From Zea mays (Eukaryota > Streptophyta > Magnoliopsida > Poales > Poaceae), in NCBI RefSeq assembly GCF_902167145.1, contig NC_050097.1:224955034-225019033 (forward strand): a DNA stretch of 64,000 bases. The letters are read 5' to 3'. The number at the start of each line of letters is the position of its first letter. Position 1 is the first letter of the stretch. Position numbers and translations under genes: made by a program. This document shows, piece after piece, positions 22,721-33,103 of this stretch. Under the pieces are notes generated by a model. That model had not been told where the DNA came from. It was given only the letters and a program-made list of their open reading frames with translations, and ran no database searches.

Positions 22721-23961
22721 CTACAAAACAAGTTTAGTCCTTGTTCTTAGGTACCCAACCGGTCTTGGGTCCTTTCACATTAGAAACAAGCACCTTGGGT
22801 ACCCCCAAACACAAGTCTTTGATCCCTTGTGTTTGCCCCAGCATATTTGGCAACTACCTTGCCTGATTTGTTTATTAAAACATATGAAGCATCAAAAGTC
22901 TTAAATGTAATGTTATGATCATTTGATGCAGTAGGAGATTTCTTTTTAGGCATTTTAACATGGGTAGAATGCCTAGAGCTAGATGCCTCATTCTTATACA
23001 TATAAGCATGGTGAGAAACAGAATGAGACTTCCCAGCATGAATTATCCTAATCTTGTGCTCAGGATAACCAGCAGGATATAAAATGTAACCCTCGTTATC
23101 CTGAGCCATGGGAGCTTTGCCCTTAACAAAATTAGACAATCTTTTGGGAGCATTAAGTTTGACATTGTTTCCCTGTTGGAAACCAATGACATCCTTAATG
23201 CCAGAGCGTCTCCCATTATAGAGCATGCTCCTAGCAAATTTAAATTTTTCATTTTCAATTTCATGCTCAATAATTTTTGCAGTTAGTTGTGCTATATGAT
23301 CATTTTGTTGTTTAATTAAAGCTAGATGATCATGAATAGCATCAACATTAATGTCTCTACATCTAGTACAAATAGTAACATGATCAACACTAGATGTATA
23401 AGGTTTGCAAGCATTTAATTCATCAATCTTATCATGTAAAATAACATTCTTATTTCTAAGATTGGAAATAGAAACATTGCAAACATTTAAATCTTTAGCC
23501 TTAGAAATTAAACTAGCATTCTCAGTCTTAAGGCTAGAAATTGATTCATTCAATTTATCAATCTTAGCAATTAAACTAGCATTTTCATTTCTAAGATTGA
23601 CAAATGAATCATGGCAAACATTTGATTTCTCAGCCTTAGCAATCAAGTTAACATTCTCAGTTCTAAGGTTGGAAATAGTATCATGGCAAATGATAAGCTC
23701 CTTAGTCAAGTTTTCACATTTTTCTATCTCCTGAGCGTAAGCATTCTTCACTTTAACATGCTTTTTGTTTTCCTTAATAAGGAATTCCTCTTGGCTATCC
23801 AAAAGTTCATCCTTCTCATGAATATCACATATTAATTCATTTGATTTTTCTTTTTGTTGCATGTTAAGGTTGGCAAAAAGACTAAGTAAGTTATCTTCAT
23901 CGTCACTAGAACTACCCTCATCACTAGATGTAGTATACTTAGGGGTGGTTCTAGCTTGTAC
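22721..23961 (-). other. Probable retrotransposon intron of Copia F (1241 bp)
   Basis: Minus strand: AAG then GTACAAGC at 23961, ending TTTTGTAG at 22721 before GTTTATGCATCC. It encodes a coiled coil (NLNMQQKEKSNELI, repeated SNLRTEN motifs) and a C-terminal WVPK tail, with a TAA at 22734-22736, 13 nt before the acceptor. A small insertion near 22805 breaks the tail. Same place and ends as in D and E. Confidence 0.75.
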
Positions 23962-25292
23962 CTTCTTTTTCTTGCCGTCTTTTGCCATGAGGCATTTGTG
24001 GCCGACGTTGGGGAAGAGAAGTCCCTTGTTGACGGTGATGTTAGCGGCATTCTCGTCGGAGGAGTCGGTGGAGCTCATGTCGGAGTCCCATTCCCGACAC
24101 ACGTGAGCATCGTCGCCCCTGTTACTGTCACTAGATATAGGACATCGGGCTTACCACACTTGTAGCGCACCCTTTTGGAGCGGGGTTTGTAATCTTTCTC
24201 CCTCCTTTGCTTGAGGATTTGGTGAAAACTCTTGACGATGAGCGCCATCTCATCGTTGTCGAGCTTGGAGGCGTCGATGGGAATCCTACTTGGCGTAGGT
24301 TCCTTCTTTTCTTCTTCCGTCACCTTGAATGCGACGGGTTGCACCTCGGGTGTGGAGGTGCCGCCTTGCTCCAAGTTGACGATATGTTTGGAGCCTTTGA
24401 TCATCAACTTAAAGCTCACAAACTTTCCTATTACTTCCTCGGGAGACATTAGCTTGTATCTAGGATCACCACGTATTAATTGAACTTGAGTGGGATTACG
24501 AAATACGAGTGATCTAAGAATAACCTTGACCATTTCATGGTCATCCCATTTGGTGCTCTCGAGGTTGCGCACTTGGTTGACCAATGTCTTAAGCCGGTTG
24601 TACATCGCTTGTGGCTCCTCTCCTTGGTTGAGGATGAATCGACCGAGCTCCCCCTCGATCGTCTCCCGCTTGGTGATCTTGGTCACCTCGTCCCCTTCGT
24701 GCGTGGTTTTTTAGTACATCCCAAATCTCTATGGCACTTTTTAGCCCTTGCACCTTATTATACTCCTCTCGACATAGAGAGGCGAGGAGTATGGTGGTGG
24801 TTTGGGAGTCAAAGTGCCGGATTTGGGCGACTTTGTCCGAGTCATATCCTTCATCCCGTACGGATGGTACCTGCGCTCCAAACTCAATAATATCCCATAT
24901 GCTTGCGTGGAGTGAGGTTAGATGATGCCTCATTTTATCACTCCACATACAATAATCTTCACCATCAAAAAACCATGGTTTGCCTAATGGGACGGAAAGA
25001 AAGGAGTGCGTTTAGAAATACGGGGATAGCGTAGGGGGATCTTACTAAACTTCTTGCGCTCATGACGCTTAGAAGTGATGGATGGTGCGTCGGAGCCGAA
25101 GGTGGATGGCGACGAAGAATCGGTCTTGTAGTAGACCACTTTCTTCATCTTTTTCTTCTTATCGCCACTCTGGTGTGACTTGACACGAGGAGGTGATTTC
25201 TCCCTTCCTTTGGCGCCGGACTCCCTTGATGGAGCCTTACCGTGGCTTGTGCCCGTTTCCATCTCCCTATTGGCGGATCCTGCCGGCATCAC
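23962..25292 (-). pseudogene. Gag of Copia F, broken
   Basis: Copia Gag in at least four pieces: N-terminus 25292-24984, core 24948-24589 (MWSDKMRHHLTSLHASIWD), then 24686-24075, then the acidic region from 24102 that runs into the intron. The zinc knuckle is destroyed: the first Cys reads Arg (RYKCGKP) and the following GHFIAKC is deleted, joining directly to a displaced frame. The start is a few tens of bases from the primer site. Inactive. Confidence 0.85.
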
Positions 25293-25324
25293 TTTGAGTG
25301 GTTAGATTCTAATGAAGTATCGGG

Positions 25325-25335
25325 CTCTGATACCA
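25325..25335 (-). other. Primer binding site of Copia F
   Basis: Minus strand TGGTATCAGAG, two bases from the 5' LTR; initiator Met-tRNA type. Confidence 0.85.
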
Positions 25336-25337
25336 AT

Positions 25338-26559
25338 TGAAAGTCGCCTAGAGGGGGGGGGGTGGATAGGCGGAATCTGAAATTTACAAACTTAAGCACA
25401 CAATACAAGCCGGGGTTAGCGTTAAAATAAAAGTTAAGCCCGGGAGAGAGGCGAAAACAAATCAACCAAGAAAATAGAGCAGATGACACGGTGATTTGTT
25501 TTACCGAGGTTCGGTTCCAAAGAACCTAGTCCCTGTTGAGGTGTTCACAAAGACCGGGTCTCTTTCAACCCTTTCCCTCTCTCAATCGGTCACTTAGACC
25601 GAGTGAGTTTTCTTCCTTGATTTCTCGGGTCACTTAGACCCTGCAAGGACCACCACACAATTGGTGTCTCTTGCTTCGCTTACAAGGCTTTGAGAGTAAG
25701 AATGAGAGAAAGAAGAAAGCCAACCAAGCAACAAGAGCAACAAAGAACACAAGACGATCTTCTCACAAGTCCTAAAATACTAGAGTTGAATTATGGACTT
25801 TGATTGGATCGGAGGCTTTGATTTGTGTCTTGGAGTGTTGTATTTTGCTCTTGTATTGAATGAGGAGTAGTGAATGCTTGGATGGTTGGAGTGGAGGTGG
25901 TTGTGAGGTATTTATAGCCCCAACCACCAATTCAACCGTTGGGGAAGGCTGCTGTCGATGGGCGCACCGGACAGTCCGGTGCGCCAGCCACGTCACCCAA
26001 CCGTTAGGGTTCTGATGGTTTCGACCGTTGGAGCTTTGTCATCATGTGGCACCGGATAGTCCGGTGCTGCACCAGACAGACATAGTTCACTGTCCGGTGC
26101 GCCTTCTGTGGCTGCTCTGACTTCTGCGTGAACTGTCCGCACTGTAGCGTTGGAGGCGACCGTTGGAGCCGACCGTTGCGCTGCCTAGCCGTTGCTCAGC
26201 CGGTGCACCGGACAGTCTGGTGGCACACCGGATGGTCCGGTGAATTATAGTCCGGTGAATTATAGCGGAGCGCGGCCTCAGAAACCCGAAGGTGAAGAGT
26301 TTGACTCGATCGTCCCTGGTGCACCGGACACTGTCCGGTGGCACATCGGACTGTCCGGTGCGCCAGACCAGGGTTCTCTTCGGTTTCTTTTGCTCCTATC
26401 TTTTGAACCCTAACTTTGATCTTTTTATTGGTTTGTGTTGAACCTTTGGCACCTGTAGAATATATAATCTAGAGCAAACTAGTTAGTCCAATTATTTGTG
26501 TTGGGCATTCAACCACCAAAATAATTTATAGGAAAAGGTTAAACCCTATTTCCCTTTCA
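25338..26559 (-). repeat. 5' LTR of Copia F
   Basis: 1222 bp, TGAAAGTCGCC to ATTTCCCTTTCA; reversed TATA (tatttata) near 25909-25916; palindromes at about 25964-26070 and 26200-26360, including a short duplication of tccggtgaattatag near 26240-26265. Right flank ccttt is the candidate target duplication in G. Confidence 0.85.
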
Positions 26560-27845
26560 CCTTTGATGTTAGAAACAAGCACCTTGGGTACCCAAACACA
26601 AGTCTTGGAGCCCTTGTGTTTGCCCCCCAACATATTTGGCAACTACTTTGCCTGATTTGTTAGTTAAAACATATGATACATCAAAAATCTTAAATAAAAT
26701 GTTAGGCTCATTTGATGTAGTAGTAGTTTTCTTTTAAGGCATTTTAATATGAGTAGAATGCCTAGAGCTAGAAGCCTCATTCTTATACATAAAAGCATGG
26801 TGAGAAACAGAATGAGATTTCTTAACATGAGTTCTCCTAATTTTGTGTTCGGGATAATCAGTAGGATATAAAATATAGCCCTCATTATCCTAAACCATGG
26901 GAGCCTTGCCCTTACCAAAACTAGACAATCTTTTAGGGGCATTAAGCTTGACATTGCTTCCCTGTTGGAAACCAATGCCATCCTTAATGACAGGGCGTCT
27001 CCCACTATAGAGCATGCTCCTAGCAAATTTAAATTTTTCATTTTAAATTTCATGCTCATTAATATAAGCAGTTAATTGAGCTATATGATCATTTTGTTGT
27101 TTAATTAAAGCAAGGTGGTCATTTATAGCATCAACATTAACATCTCTACATCTAGTACAAATAGAAACATGATCAACGGTAGATGTAGATGGTTTGCAAA
27201 CATTTAATTCTCCTATCTTAGCATGTAATGTGGCATTCTCATTTCTAAGACAGGAAATAGATTTTTTGCAAACATTCAATTCGTCAATCTTAGCAATTAG
27301 ACTAGCTTTTTTCATTTCTAAGATTGGAAATTGAATCATTACAAACATTTAACTTTTCAACCTTAGTAATTAAATTAGCATTCTCAGTTCTAAGGTTAGA
27401 AATTGATTCATGGCAAATGCTAAGCTCCTTAGATAAATTTTCACATTTCTCTACTTCCTGAGCATAAGCATTTTTCAATTTAACATGTTTTTTGTTTTCT
27501 TTAATAAGGAATTCCTCTTGGCTATCCAAAAGTTCATCCTTCTCATGAATGACTCCTATCAATTCATTCAATTTTTCTTTTTGTTGCATGTTAAGGTTGG
27601 CAAAAAGAGTAAGGAGATCATCTTCATCTTCACTAGAACTACCCTCATCACTAGATGTAGTATACTTGGGGTGGTTCTAGATTGTACCTTCTTCTTTTTG
27701 CCGTCCTTTGCCATGAAGCACTTGTGGCCGACGTTGGGGAAGAGGAGGCCCTTATTGACGACGATGTTGGCGGCATCCTCGTCGGAGGAGGAGTCGGTGG
27801 AGCTCTCATCGGAGTCCCATTCCCAACACATGTGGACATCGCCGC
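26560..27845 (-). pseudogene. Copia G remnant: Gag coiled-coil/intron region
   Basis: Minus-strand Copia piece matching the intron and Gag acidic region of E and F: a WVPK-type tail near 26590, coiled-coil frames 27348-27043 and 27589-27302 (MQQKEKLNELIGVIHEKDEL), and the acidic DESSTDSSSDEDAAN stretch near 27800. The donor-like AAG/GTACAATC is at 27687. F is inserted inside the intron region, and the right end is cut at about 27845 (non-Copia beyond). Several frameshifts. Oldest Copia layer in the left block. Confidence 0.8.
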
Positions 27846-27858
27846 ACAAATTCAGGGT

Positions 27859-28305
27859 GTTACAGTTGGCCATGCCCCGTTAAAGACGATTATACTCTCG
27901 GTTACCTACGTTATCCCTGGAATATTCTCCCTTAGGGGGTTACGACGGGTCATTACATCATAATTAATTACTGACATGGGCTGACATACTAACGACTCCG
28001 CCCACATAGCGACCTACAGGTGGGATCCTGTAACATGGACCGACTATACACGAGTCCCTTATTATAATTAGTAGTAGGTTACAACACATGGACTTCGCGT
28101 TTCACGCGCTCAGCCTTCGGAATTCTCGATGGCCTTCGTCCTGGTTCGTCTAGATGAAGGGAGCACCCAAGCCTTCGCCCGCGCTCGCTCCGTGCACTCC
28201 ATAGCGGAGCTCACTCTTTAGCCTTCGCGCTCTTCAGTCTTCTCTTGAATCCTCTTCGACATCGTAGCTGATCGAGCGAGGGGGCGTTGCGCCTTCGCCC
28301 CAACA
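27859..28305 (-). repeat. Gypsy LTR fragment, related to the LTR at 612-1085
   Basis: The minus strand starts TGTTGGGGCGAAGGC at 28305. Further in it has GGGAGAATATTCC, GATAACGTAGGT and CTTTAACG, which parallel GGGAATATTCTC, GATAACCTAGGT and CCTTAACA in the LTR at 612-1085. The TATA/R part of that LTR has no counterpart here, so the left end is probably truncated or diverged. Flanks caggg and cacac do not match as a target duplication. Confidence 0.55.
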
Positions 28306-29202
28306 CACACTTACATTAGTGACTTAGGAACTTTTTCCCTCTATTGCCTGATGTAACCCTCTACTATGAGCAATCTGATGCTAGTAGCGCAAACCACCAA
28401 AGACTAGGAAGGGATATTCGGTCTGAACCAATATAACTATTGTGTCCACCTCGCACACCAACCAGACCTAAAACACGCACTACAAATTTAAATTTACTCG
28501 TCGGTGCTTACTCGAAACATCGACGCTGGGACTAAACATTAGTCCCTCCATTTTAGTCTCATTCGATCCCTAAATTTCCAAATAGTGAGACTAAAACATA
28601 AACTAAACTATTGTAGTTCCTAATCCTCAGGGGTGAATGAATTTGAGTTAGGAATTGAGTCAAGTGCTCCTTTTAGATATTTGTAAAGGTGATGATTGTC
28701 TTTGGCAAATTGATGTAAGACCCGAAGTTGCTGGTTGTCTTACTATCGATTCAATGAGAGGGCAATAATATCTTTTACCAAGTGTCGGCGCTGTTAGTCA
28801 AGGCTTCGACAGGAATGGTCTCAATTTGGCGAGCTGCGAAAGACGGGATACCTTAATGACGAGTCCTTGGCGAGTCCTCGTTGTGGGATACCAAATGGGC
28901 GAAGCCACACTACAGGAACATCATATAACCTATTCACTTGACTTTAATTCATATCTACTTCTACTACTATCTCTACTACTTATTAAGGCTGCAATAGTAG
29001 TCTTCCATTTCCTGTTATGCCCATTTCGTGTTCTACCATTTCCTGTTCTGCCTTTCCGATTCCTTCCTCCCCGTGCACAGTCTATTCCCATGTTCTGCCA
29101 CCATTCTATATCTCTCATTCTCATTCCCCCTCCCCGCAAAGCTCATTCCCATTCCTATTCCCATTCCCCCGTACAACCGACGTCTGGCTAAAATTAAAAA
29201 AT
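28306..29202. other. No gene recognised; repeat-like scraps
   Basis: Holds a stretch resembling MITE ends (gggactaaacattagtcc near 28530, with an inverted-looking gtgagactaaaacataaac near 28587) and a pyrimidine-rich run of attcccattccc-type words at about 29000-29170. No convincing coding region; the short open frames follow the low-complexity run. Confidence 0.5.
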
Positions 29203-29280
29203 ACACATGGTCCCAAGGGGATTCGAACTCATGACCTCTCAAGCAAATGCTAGCAGTAGTTACCGCTACACCACACGTGT
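29203..29280 (-). tRNA. tRNA-like sequence (probable tRNA pseudogene or SINE head)
   Basis: The minus strand has a 7-bp acceptor-like pairing (ACACGTG with CATGTGT), a GTAG/CTAC D-arm-like stem, and a good B box (GAGTTCGAATCCCC). The anticodon stem and T stem do not pair well and no anticodon can be assigned. More likely a degenerate tRNA or a SINE head than a working gene. Confidence 0.35.
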
Positions 29281-29594
29281 GTATGTCTACATCTATAACA
29301 GGAAACACATCTACTACATCTCTCCCCAAGCTCACCTGCTACCCTTGCACAATGCGTAGTAGTAGATAAGTATCACCAAAATTCTTGAATTATATTTTTG
29401 GATGGAAGTAGTATTTAAAGAAGAGCCTTGCATGCAATTTCTTTTGTTTGAATAATGTTTTCAACTTAAATTCCTTTTTTGCATGCGTGACATTTATTCT
29501 TCGTAATATTTTTTCCATGAATCTGACTTATGAGTCATTTTTATAAATCAACGCCAAATATGAATCCATGTTTCTTACTTGAAAACCCCGAACA
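29281..29594. other. No feature recognised
   Basis: AT-rich sequence between the tRNA-like unit and the PP2C pseudogene. I see no coding or repeat signal. Confidence 0.5.
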
Positions 29595-30235
29595 AACACC
29601 ATTAGTAGGAGGCACTCGCGTTGGGGTCGCTCATCGACGACGAGAAGAAACTTGGCGACTGCCAGTTCGACCTCTAGAAACAGTCCTACGTGGCCGCATG
29701 TGCTGCTATGTACGACAAGCTCCGGCGCAGCCACCGCTTGGACGCGGTGCAGAGCGGTTGCTCCGCGCTGTCCATCGTCAAGAGGGGGACCTCATGGTCG
29801 TCGCCAACGTCGGCGACTCTCGGGTTGTTCTGGGCATCGCATTCGACGACGACACCATCACGTCGTCCAGCTCATCGTCCACCTGAAGCCCAACCTGCCA
29901 CGTAAGTCGCTACTGACCGGCCATTAATTCTTGTGCGTTGGGACGATGACCGTTGCTGACGTTGTGTGAGTGTCGTTGAACATGATGTATGTAGAAGAGT
30001 AGCACATCTGGTGGTGCAACGGCCAGGGGCACTACCTTGCTGATGAGCCCAGGGTACACTTCGTTTTACAGCCCAACCAAGAGTCATCAGTACTCGGTGT
30101 GTCGCGCGTGTTCGACGACTACTATATCGAGGACCGTGGCGTCATCTTGACGCAGGAGGTGACGCAGAGGAGGACCAACAACAATGACCAGTTCGTCATC
30201 CTCGCCACCATTGGGGTAGCTTTTGTGCCGACTTG
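29595..30235 (+). pseudogene. Protein phosphatase 2C pseudogene
   Basis: Two exon-like blocks with PP2C similarity. Block 1 (about 29595-29901) contains the diagnostic GDLMVVANVGDSRVVLG motif, whose VGDSR carries a metal-binding Asp, followed by a VQLIVHLKPNLP-like segment. A consensus donor (GTAAGT at 29902) and an acceptor (TGTATGTAG ending 29994) bound a 93-bp intron. Block 2 (29995-30235) reads WWCNGQGHYL, SRVFDDYYIEDRGVI and QFVILATIG, paralleling the RAFGDYxLK, GVIxxPEV and FVILATDG motifs. An in-frame stop lies near 29680, frame changes occur around 29785, and ATIG replaces the catalytic ATDG. Intron retention means it arose by DNA duplication, not retroposition. Confidence 0.75.
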
Positions 30236-30909
30236 CCTTTAATTCTCTTCGCAAACACACACACTTGCCTTTTTGTTTAAGCAAAAGCGTATGGTGGTAC
30301 GTGTCTGATGACTAACGATGTACGGGGGAATTTCTTCCTGTATGTGTGGAACGTGCTCTCCAATGATGAGACCATGCAAATCGTGATATATATCAAAGTC
30401 TGCATGATACTGATGGTTACAATGTAATAGTAAAACAAATAGATTAAAATAACAAAATTTATGTATGGCCAGAATGACAAATTGATTATAAAACATTTTT
30501 TTATAACGGTATAACACATATTTTGTATATAATTTTTCGTAGTATACTGATATTATATATTTTCGTTGCAACACACGGACACTCAACTAGTATTATTTTA
30601 TATTTATAGATTATATATATAACAGTACAAATAAATATCTTTAATCGAAACGAGCAAACCATGGTCTCCCGTTCTCCGAAAGGACGAGGCGCTCCATCGG
30701 AGGAGTGGCACGACCGTAATACAGACGCAATCCCAGGCCCAAAAGAGCGCTGCGAGCCAGGCCTTGACCGGCAAAAAGCGCGTTCTCCCTCCGATTCCCG
30801 GGCAACTAGTCCGGCAAGGGAAAGGGGTCTTCGATGATCTGATCCCATGGCGATGGCACCGCCGCCGCAGGAGCCAATCCACTGTCCCTAACGTATCCCA
30901 AGCTGACCC
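30236..30909. other. Upstream region of the methyltransferase-like gene
   Basis: AT-rich to about 30640, with TATA-like words (ttatatatataac near 30611), then GC-richer sequence. It probably contains the promoter and the start of the leader for the gene at 31622. An extra upstream frame begins at 30847 (MAMAPPPQEP, stop 15 codons on). Transcription start not determinable. Confidence 0.35.
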
Positions 30910-30938
30910 ATGGAAGGCGTAGTAGAATCCTCCGATTA

Positions 30939-31451
30939 GAGCATCTCCAACAACGTAACCTAAAAAATGCCTTATAATTTGAAAATAAGTATATTTTATA
31001 AAATTTAGGGCATCAACAAAACACATCGTTCCAACAGTAAAGCCCTAAATTTAGATTATAAGGCAGCCCACTACGATGTAGTATATTTGAGTCATTTGAG
31101 AGGGTGCCCTATAGTTTTTTGACAAAAATTTATAAAATAGGTCACTGTTGGAGTAGTTTTTTCTGTGTTGAGCCCCATATTTCAATTTGAAGCACTAGTT
31201 TGAGGCATTGTTGGAGATGCTCACAGAAAAAACTACTCCAACATTGCCCTATTTTATAAATTTTTGTCAAAAAACTATAGGGCACCCTCTCAAATGACTC
31301 AAATATACTATACCGTAGTGGGCTGCCCTATAATCTAGATTTGAGGCTTTACTGTTGGAGCGATGTGTTTTGTTGGTGCCTTAAATTCTATAAAATATAT
31401 TTATTTTAAAATTATAGGGCATTTTTATAGGTTATGTTGTTGGAGATCCTC
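30939..31451. mobile_element. Foldback Tourist-like MITE in the gene leader
   Basis: 513 bp. Left end GAGCATCTCCAACAACGTAACC, cited here in part, pairs with right end ATGTTGTTGGAGATCCTC. The arms (about 30939-31165 and 31222-31451) are inverted copies over more than 200 bp, separated by about 55 bp that includes another reversed terminus, TTGTTGGAGATGCTC. A 3-bp TTA occurs on both flanks (30936-30938 and 31452-31454), the target duplication of PIF/Harbinger-derived Tourist elements. No transposase, so non-autonomous. RNA through it would form a long hairpin. Confidence 0.8.
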
Positions 31452-31551
31452 TTACCCCTCTTCTTCTTCCACCTTCCTGGGCTACACCTTCCCCTTCCTC
31501 GCCTCCCTCGTCGGCGCCAACCACACCTTCGCCCGTTTCTGCTCCCGTTAG
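31363..31551 (+). CDS. Upstream ORF (62 codons), 5' half from the MITE
   Basis: Ends at TAG 31549-31551, 70 nt before the main ATG. The first 29 or so codons lie inside the MITE; the rest is genic and reads SSSSTFLG and then YTFPFLASLVGANHTFARFC. Removing the MITE and one TTA copy joins this C-terminus in frame to an ATG at 30910 (MEGVVESSD), giving a 41-codon upstream ORF. That in-frame fit, and the non-random peptide, support a genuine conserved uORF that normally represses or senses translation of the main ORF. From memory, Arabidopsis homologues of this gene (AT3G53400, AT5G03190) are catalogued as having conserved uORFs; not verified here. Confidence 0.6.
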   Translation: MCFVGALNSIKYIYFKIIGHFYRLCCWRSSYPSSSSTFLGYTFPFLASLVGANHTFARFCSR

Positions 31552-31621
31552 CACTATCACTAGCACCGGACCCCTTCCCTCCCCTTTACCTTTCTCACGA
31601 GGGCCCGGGAAAACCACCACC

Positions 31622-33103
31622 ATGGACCCCTCCTCCGCGCCGCGGCGGTGCTCCTTTCTCCTGCGCCTGCTCCTCCTCGCCGTCGCCGCCCTCGCGCTCC
31701 GCCTCCTCTACGGCGCCTTCCTCGCCGTCTCCGCCGGTCCCGCCGGTTGGCCGCTCTACCGGCCCGCCGCCACCGTCGCAACCACCACGAGGACCCACGT
31801 CGTCCAGGCTGACGTCCCGTCGCCGGAGGTCTGGCGCACCCGCCGCTGGCGCAGGGCCGTCGACTACCACGCCGCCGTCCTCGCGCCGCACATCGCAGCC
31901 GGCGCTCTCGCGCCGGGATCCCGCGCCGTCTGCCTCGGCGGCGCGCAGGAGGCGCTCGCGATGCGGGAACTCGGCGTCGCCAGAGCCGTCGCCGTCGCCA
32001 GGAAGCGCGCGCCCCCGCTCGTCGTCGCGGGGCACGACCGCCGACTGCCGTTCGACGCGTCGTCCGTCGACTTCGTCTTCGCGGGGCGCGCCCTCGACGC
32101 CGCCAAGCGCCCGGCCGACCTCGCCGCCGAGGCCGCGCGGATCCTCAAACCCGAGGGCCATCTCGTCATGCTCACGTCCAGCGCCGCCGACGCCTACAGC
32201 TTCCGCTCGATACAGGCGCTCCTCCCGTTGCTCCGCCTTGTCCGATCTCGCGAGATCGACGGCCAGGACGACAGCTACTCCACACTCCGGGAACTTGTCT
32301 TCGTCCACAAGAATCTTCGGTCCACGGGCACGGGCACTTCTTCATCAGTGAACAACTGCTCGGTTGGGGATCACAGGCTCCAGCTCCTCGCTCATGCCGA
32401 GCCACTGATCCAGGAAGAGCCACTCAAACCCTGGCTCACGCTCAAGAGAAACATGAACAACATCAAGTACCTCCCGGCCCTGGCCGATATCAGCTTCAAA
32501 CGCCGGTACGTGTATGTCGACGTTGGCGCGCACAGCTACGGCTCCAGCATCGGTAGCTGGTTCCGCAAGCACTACCCTAAGCAGAACCACACCTTCCAGG
32601 TGTTCGCCATTGAAGCTGACCCGGCGTTCCACTCTGAGTACGCGACAAAGAAGGGTGTCACATTGCTTCCCTATGCAGCCTGGGTCAAGAATGAGACACT
32701 GGTATTCGAGATCAATGGTGATCCTGGAAAAGAGGACGAAGCCAAGGCCAATGGTCGTGGCATGGGGCGCATCCGCCCCACCACCGGGAAGAAGATGTCC
32801 GGCGAGGTCAGGAGTGTCCCTGCGTTTGACCTCGCCGAGTGGTTGAAGCAGACTGTGACAGAGCAGGACTACTTGGTGATGAAGATGGACGTGGAGGGGA
32901 CCGAGTTCGATTTGATCCCAAGGCTGTTCGACACGGGTGCAATCTGCTTGGTCGACGAGCTTTTCCTGGAGTGCCATTACAATCGGTGGCAGAAGTGCTG
33001 CCCTGGTGAGCGGTCGCCCAAGTATGACAACACTTACGAGGAGTGCTTGGACCTTTTCAGCTCGCTGCGGGAGAACGGCGTCCTTGTGCATCAGTGGTGG
33101 TAA
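31622..33103 (+). CDS. FkbM-type methyltransferase-like membrane protein
   Basis: Intact 493-codon single-exon gene; ATG in good context (ccaccaccATGG). Residues about 12-36 form a hydrophobic signal anchor (LLRLLLLAVAALALRLLYGA), suggesting a type II membrane protein of the Golgi/ER. Residues about 95-190 resemble a degenerate class I methyltransferase fold (AARILKPEGHLVMLTSS). Residues about 294-493 match the FkbM family: VDVGAHSYGSSIGSWF as the SAM-binding loop, FAIEADP at the end of the second strand, and KMDVEGTEFDLIPRL as the FkbM signature. Highly GC-rich first half, typical of grass genes. Plant homologues are annotated as SAM-dependent methyltransferase/DUF7870 proteins; substrate unknown. 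It is the only apparently functional host gene in the window. Confidence 0.88.
   Translation: MDPSSAPRRCSFLLRLLLLAVAALALRLLYGAFLAVSAGPAGWPLYRPAATVATTTRTHVVQADVPSPEVWRTRRWRRAVDYHAAVLAPHIAAGALAPGSRAVCLGGAQEALAMRELGVARAVAVARKRAPPLVVAGHDRRLPFDASSVDFVFAGRALDAAKRPADLAAEAARILKPEGHLVMLTSSAADAYSFRSIQALLPLLRLVRSREIDGQDDSYSTLRELVFVHKNLRSTGTGTSSSVNNCSVGDHRLQLLAHAEPLIQEEPLKPWLTLKRNMNNIKYLPALADISFKRRYVYVDVGAHSYGSSIGSWFRKHYPKQNHTFQVFAIEADPAFHSEYATKKGVTLLPYAAWVKNETLVFEINGDPGKEDEAKANGRGMGRIRPTTGKKMSGEVRSVPAFDLAEWLKQTVTEQDYLVMKMDVEGTEFDLIPRLFDTGAICLVDELFLECHYNRWQKCCPGERSPKYDNTYEECLDLFSSLRENGVLVHQWW

Noticed and set aside
28908..28920. CACTACAGGAA as a CACTA transposon end (also near 35985)
   Set aside because: No inverted partner, no subterminal repeats and no 3-bp target duplication could be found.
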